Positions 62,450-64,000 of a DNA stretch of 64,000 nucleotides are shown piece after piece. Source of the stretch: Melanocharis versteri. Taxonomy: Eukaryota; Chordata; Aves; Passeriformes; Melanocharitidae. Below the pieces are notes generated by a model. The model was not told the DNA's origin, made no database searches, and worked only from the letters and a program-made list of their open reading frames with translations. Location of the stretch: NCBI GenBank assembly GCA_013397845.1, contig VZTG01002327.1, forward strand, positions 62,001 to 126,000. Direction: 5' to 3'. A program made the position numbers and the translations under genes. Positions within the stretch are counted from its first letter, which is position 1. Every line of letters begins with the position of its first letter.

Positions 62450-64000
62450 GTTTGTTGCAGCCGTGCCAGCAGGGATGTCTCCAGAGTGGGCGGCTTCCAA
62501 ATCAGTTTGGCCTCCCCTGCACTCTCCCTGGGCTCAGACAGCCCGGGTGCCTCCATCTGCAGCAGCCCTGGGAGCCCTGTGCGCAGAGCCGGTGCTGCCC
62601 TGGCCCTGCACAGCAGCAGCCCCACAGGGCACACGTGGCCTGTGCTGCCGGATGCTTGCTGCTGTGCTTCCCTGTGCTGCAGCCTCCCAGGACTCAGCCT
62701 GCGCCCGGGTCGTGTGTGGATGCGTGGCTGCAGTACGAGAATGCTTCTGCTGGGCATCCATGCCCTCAGCAGTGGAGGTCCAGGGAAGATGGGGCTGATG
62801 GGGTGCCCCTGAGCACAATGTGCTGGCAGGGGGTCATGTGGCACGTGCCTGATGTCCCCTCTGGTTGGAGGAGCTCCTTTTGGCGTGGCTCATGGCTGGC
62901 AATAAGGGTCACTTTTTCCTTTGCTGTATCTCCCTGGGCATTCTCTCCCAGTCAGTGATGGGGCAAGTTACTGTTGAATGGGGAAATGGCAGAGCTGGAT
63001 GAGATCCTTTCTGCTGGGGAGGAAGCTTCCTTCCCACTGCCTCAGACCTGGCATCCTTCCTGGGACAAGCGGTATCTTGTCTCTGCCCATTATGCCGCGC
63101 CAGCTTGGGTCTGTGAACAAGCCCTGCTGCTGCCAGGGAATTGGGTGGCAGCTCTGCCCAGCGTTCAGCTTGTGGCTGAGCCTTCCCCAGCACTGCCTGA
63201 GGCCAGGGGGCTGGGGTCTGGCTCTGGACTCTGCTCTCCCCCGTGTGTCACTGGGTGTCACAGTAACTCGGAGAGGAGATGTTTTTCACAGGCGGATAGC
63301 CTGGACTTGCTGCTCTGCCAGGACACTGCACTGGGACCTCACAGGGCAAATCCTTGCGTGGTGACGCTGTTAATGCAGCTGAGCTGCCCCATCTCTCCTG
63401 AGAGAGCCCTTCCCAGTGGGGACCTTGCCCACGGGCGCTCCGGCACGAAGCTCTGGGCAGCAGCGGGTTCCAGGGGTTAAGCCCAGCTTTGCTTCCCGGC
63501 CGGGTGGGCTGTGAGGGCGGCTCTGTTTGGAGTTGCTGGCTTAGCAACTTTTCTGCTAACCTCTGCTTTCCTGCTCCCGCGACTGCCAGGGACTGTTTTC
63601 ACAGCCACTCCCGGTTTAGCCCCCGTGCCCTCCGACGCAGCCATGCCTCATTAGGTGCTGTCTGGGAGCAGGATGCAGCGGGGGATTGGGGGTCCCCAGG
63701 AGCACCCCAAAATGCAGGAGCTGCCATGGGCAGCAGCCCTACAGCCTGCTCTGCCTTCCCACACGCTCCCTGTGCCGAGCGGTGCCATCTGCCAACAGCC
63801 CATAATTATTAGAAGGGGAAAAGCGGGGGGAATAGCATAATCAGCTCCCTATTAAATGGGGTAGAGGGCAGGCTTCAACCTGCAGGTGATAATGATATTT
63901 TGCCGTTCACAGTGAGAAAGTTGCACTGAACAAAACATGGTTATTATGTGCTTGAAACTGCTGACATAAAGTGGTTGTGAAATGCTGGCTGCCAGACTGG
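62450..64000 (+). other. GPC3: GPC3 intron 6, 5' portion
   Basis: This starts with the donor GTTTGT after ...H-I-N-Q. GPC3 exon 7 should begin with a leucine-rich start and carry an acidic Asp/Glu stretch; nothing like it is visible before 64000. The segment is GC-rich up to about 63780 and then turns AT-rich. I see no repeat in it. Confidence 0.75.

Noticed and set aside
61901..62812. 303-codon + frame covering exon 6
   Set aside because: Only 62329-62449 is glypican. Upstream is intron plus antisense CR1; downstream is intron beyond a splice donor.
62365..62844. 159-codon minus-strand frame opposite exon 6 and intron 6
   Set aside because: Crosses a real exon on the other strand and the splice donor; no recognisable product.
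1..64000. tRNA, rRNA, CRISPR arrays, bacterial operons
   Set aside because: No cloverleaf-type tRNA with A and B boxes, no rRNA segments, no regularly spaced repeats, and no clusters of intronless genes were seen.

Overview
The window is vertebrate nuclear DNA, almost certainly from a bird. The evidence is dispersed CR1 LINE fragments of several ages (including the 3' tails typical of avian genomes), long AT-rich introns, vertebrate splice signals, and four coding exons of a glypican that matches GPC3. There is no bacterial, plasmid or viral gene organisation, no tRNA or rRNA, and no CRISPR array. Most long open frames are chance frames in GC-rich intron or run through old CR1 copies.

The only gene I can support is on the + strand: four consecutive internal exons of a glypican-3 type gene at 27557-28251, 48371-48504, 51240-51365 and 62329-62449. 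Their phases agree at every junction (enter 1, then 0, 2, 2, leave 0). Together they encode about 359 residues, corresponding to roughly residues 113-471 of human GPC3. They cover most of the cysteine-rich globular core, the furin-type site (R-Q-I-R) between the alpha and beta subunits, and the start of the C-terminal part. Exons 1-2 (signal peptide, N-terminus) must lie before base 1. Exons 7-8 (heparan-sulfate sites, GPI signal) must lie after base 64000. So 1-27556 is the 3' part of intron 2, 28252-48370 is intron 3, 48505-51239 is intron 4, 51366-62328 is intron 5, and 62450-64000 begins intron 6.

The introns hold CR1 copies at 1050-1562 (+), 15410-15565 (-), 23690-24460 (-, reverse transcriptase part), 32085-32700 (-), 40945-41010 (-), 41690-41752 (+), 45865-45960 (+), 53690-54050 (+, endonuclease part) and 61855-62250 (-, an older L3-like reverse-transcriptase part next to exon 6). 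A solo LTR lies at 43703-44151 with a perfect 9-bp terminal inverted repeat and a 4-bp target duplication. There are strand-asymmetric A/C and G/T tracts at 17.4-17.8 kb and 18.9 kb, a CpG-island-like stretch in intron 4 (about 49560-50160), and several AT-rich blocks that look like conserved non-coding DNA but cannot be proved so from one sequence.

I found no new multi-gene system. The observations most worth a second look are the intron 4 CpG island, a near-perfect hairpin that appears to be a template-switch scar inside a CR1 copy, the solo LTR, and the question of whether this glypican is the GPC3 orthologue or a diverged member of the GPC3/GPC5 group.
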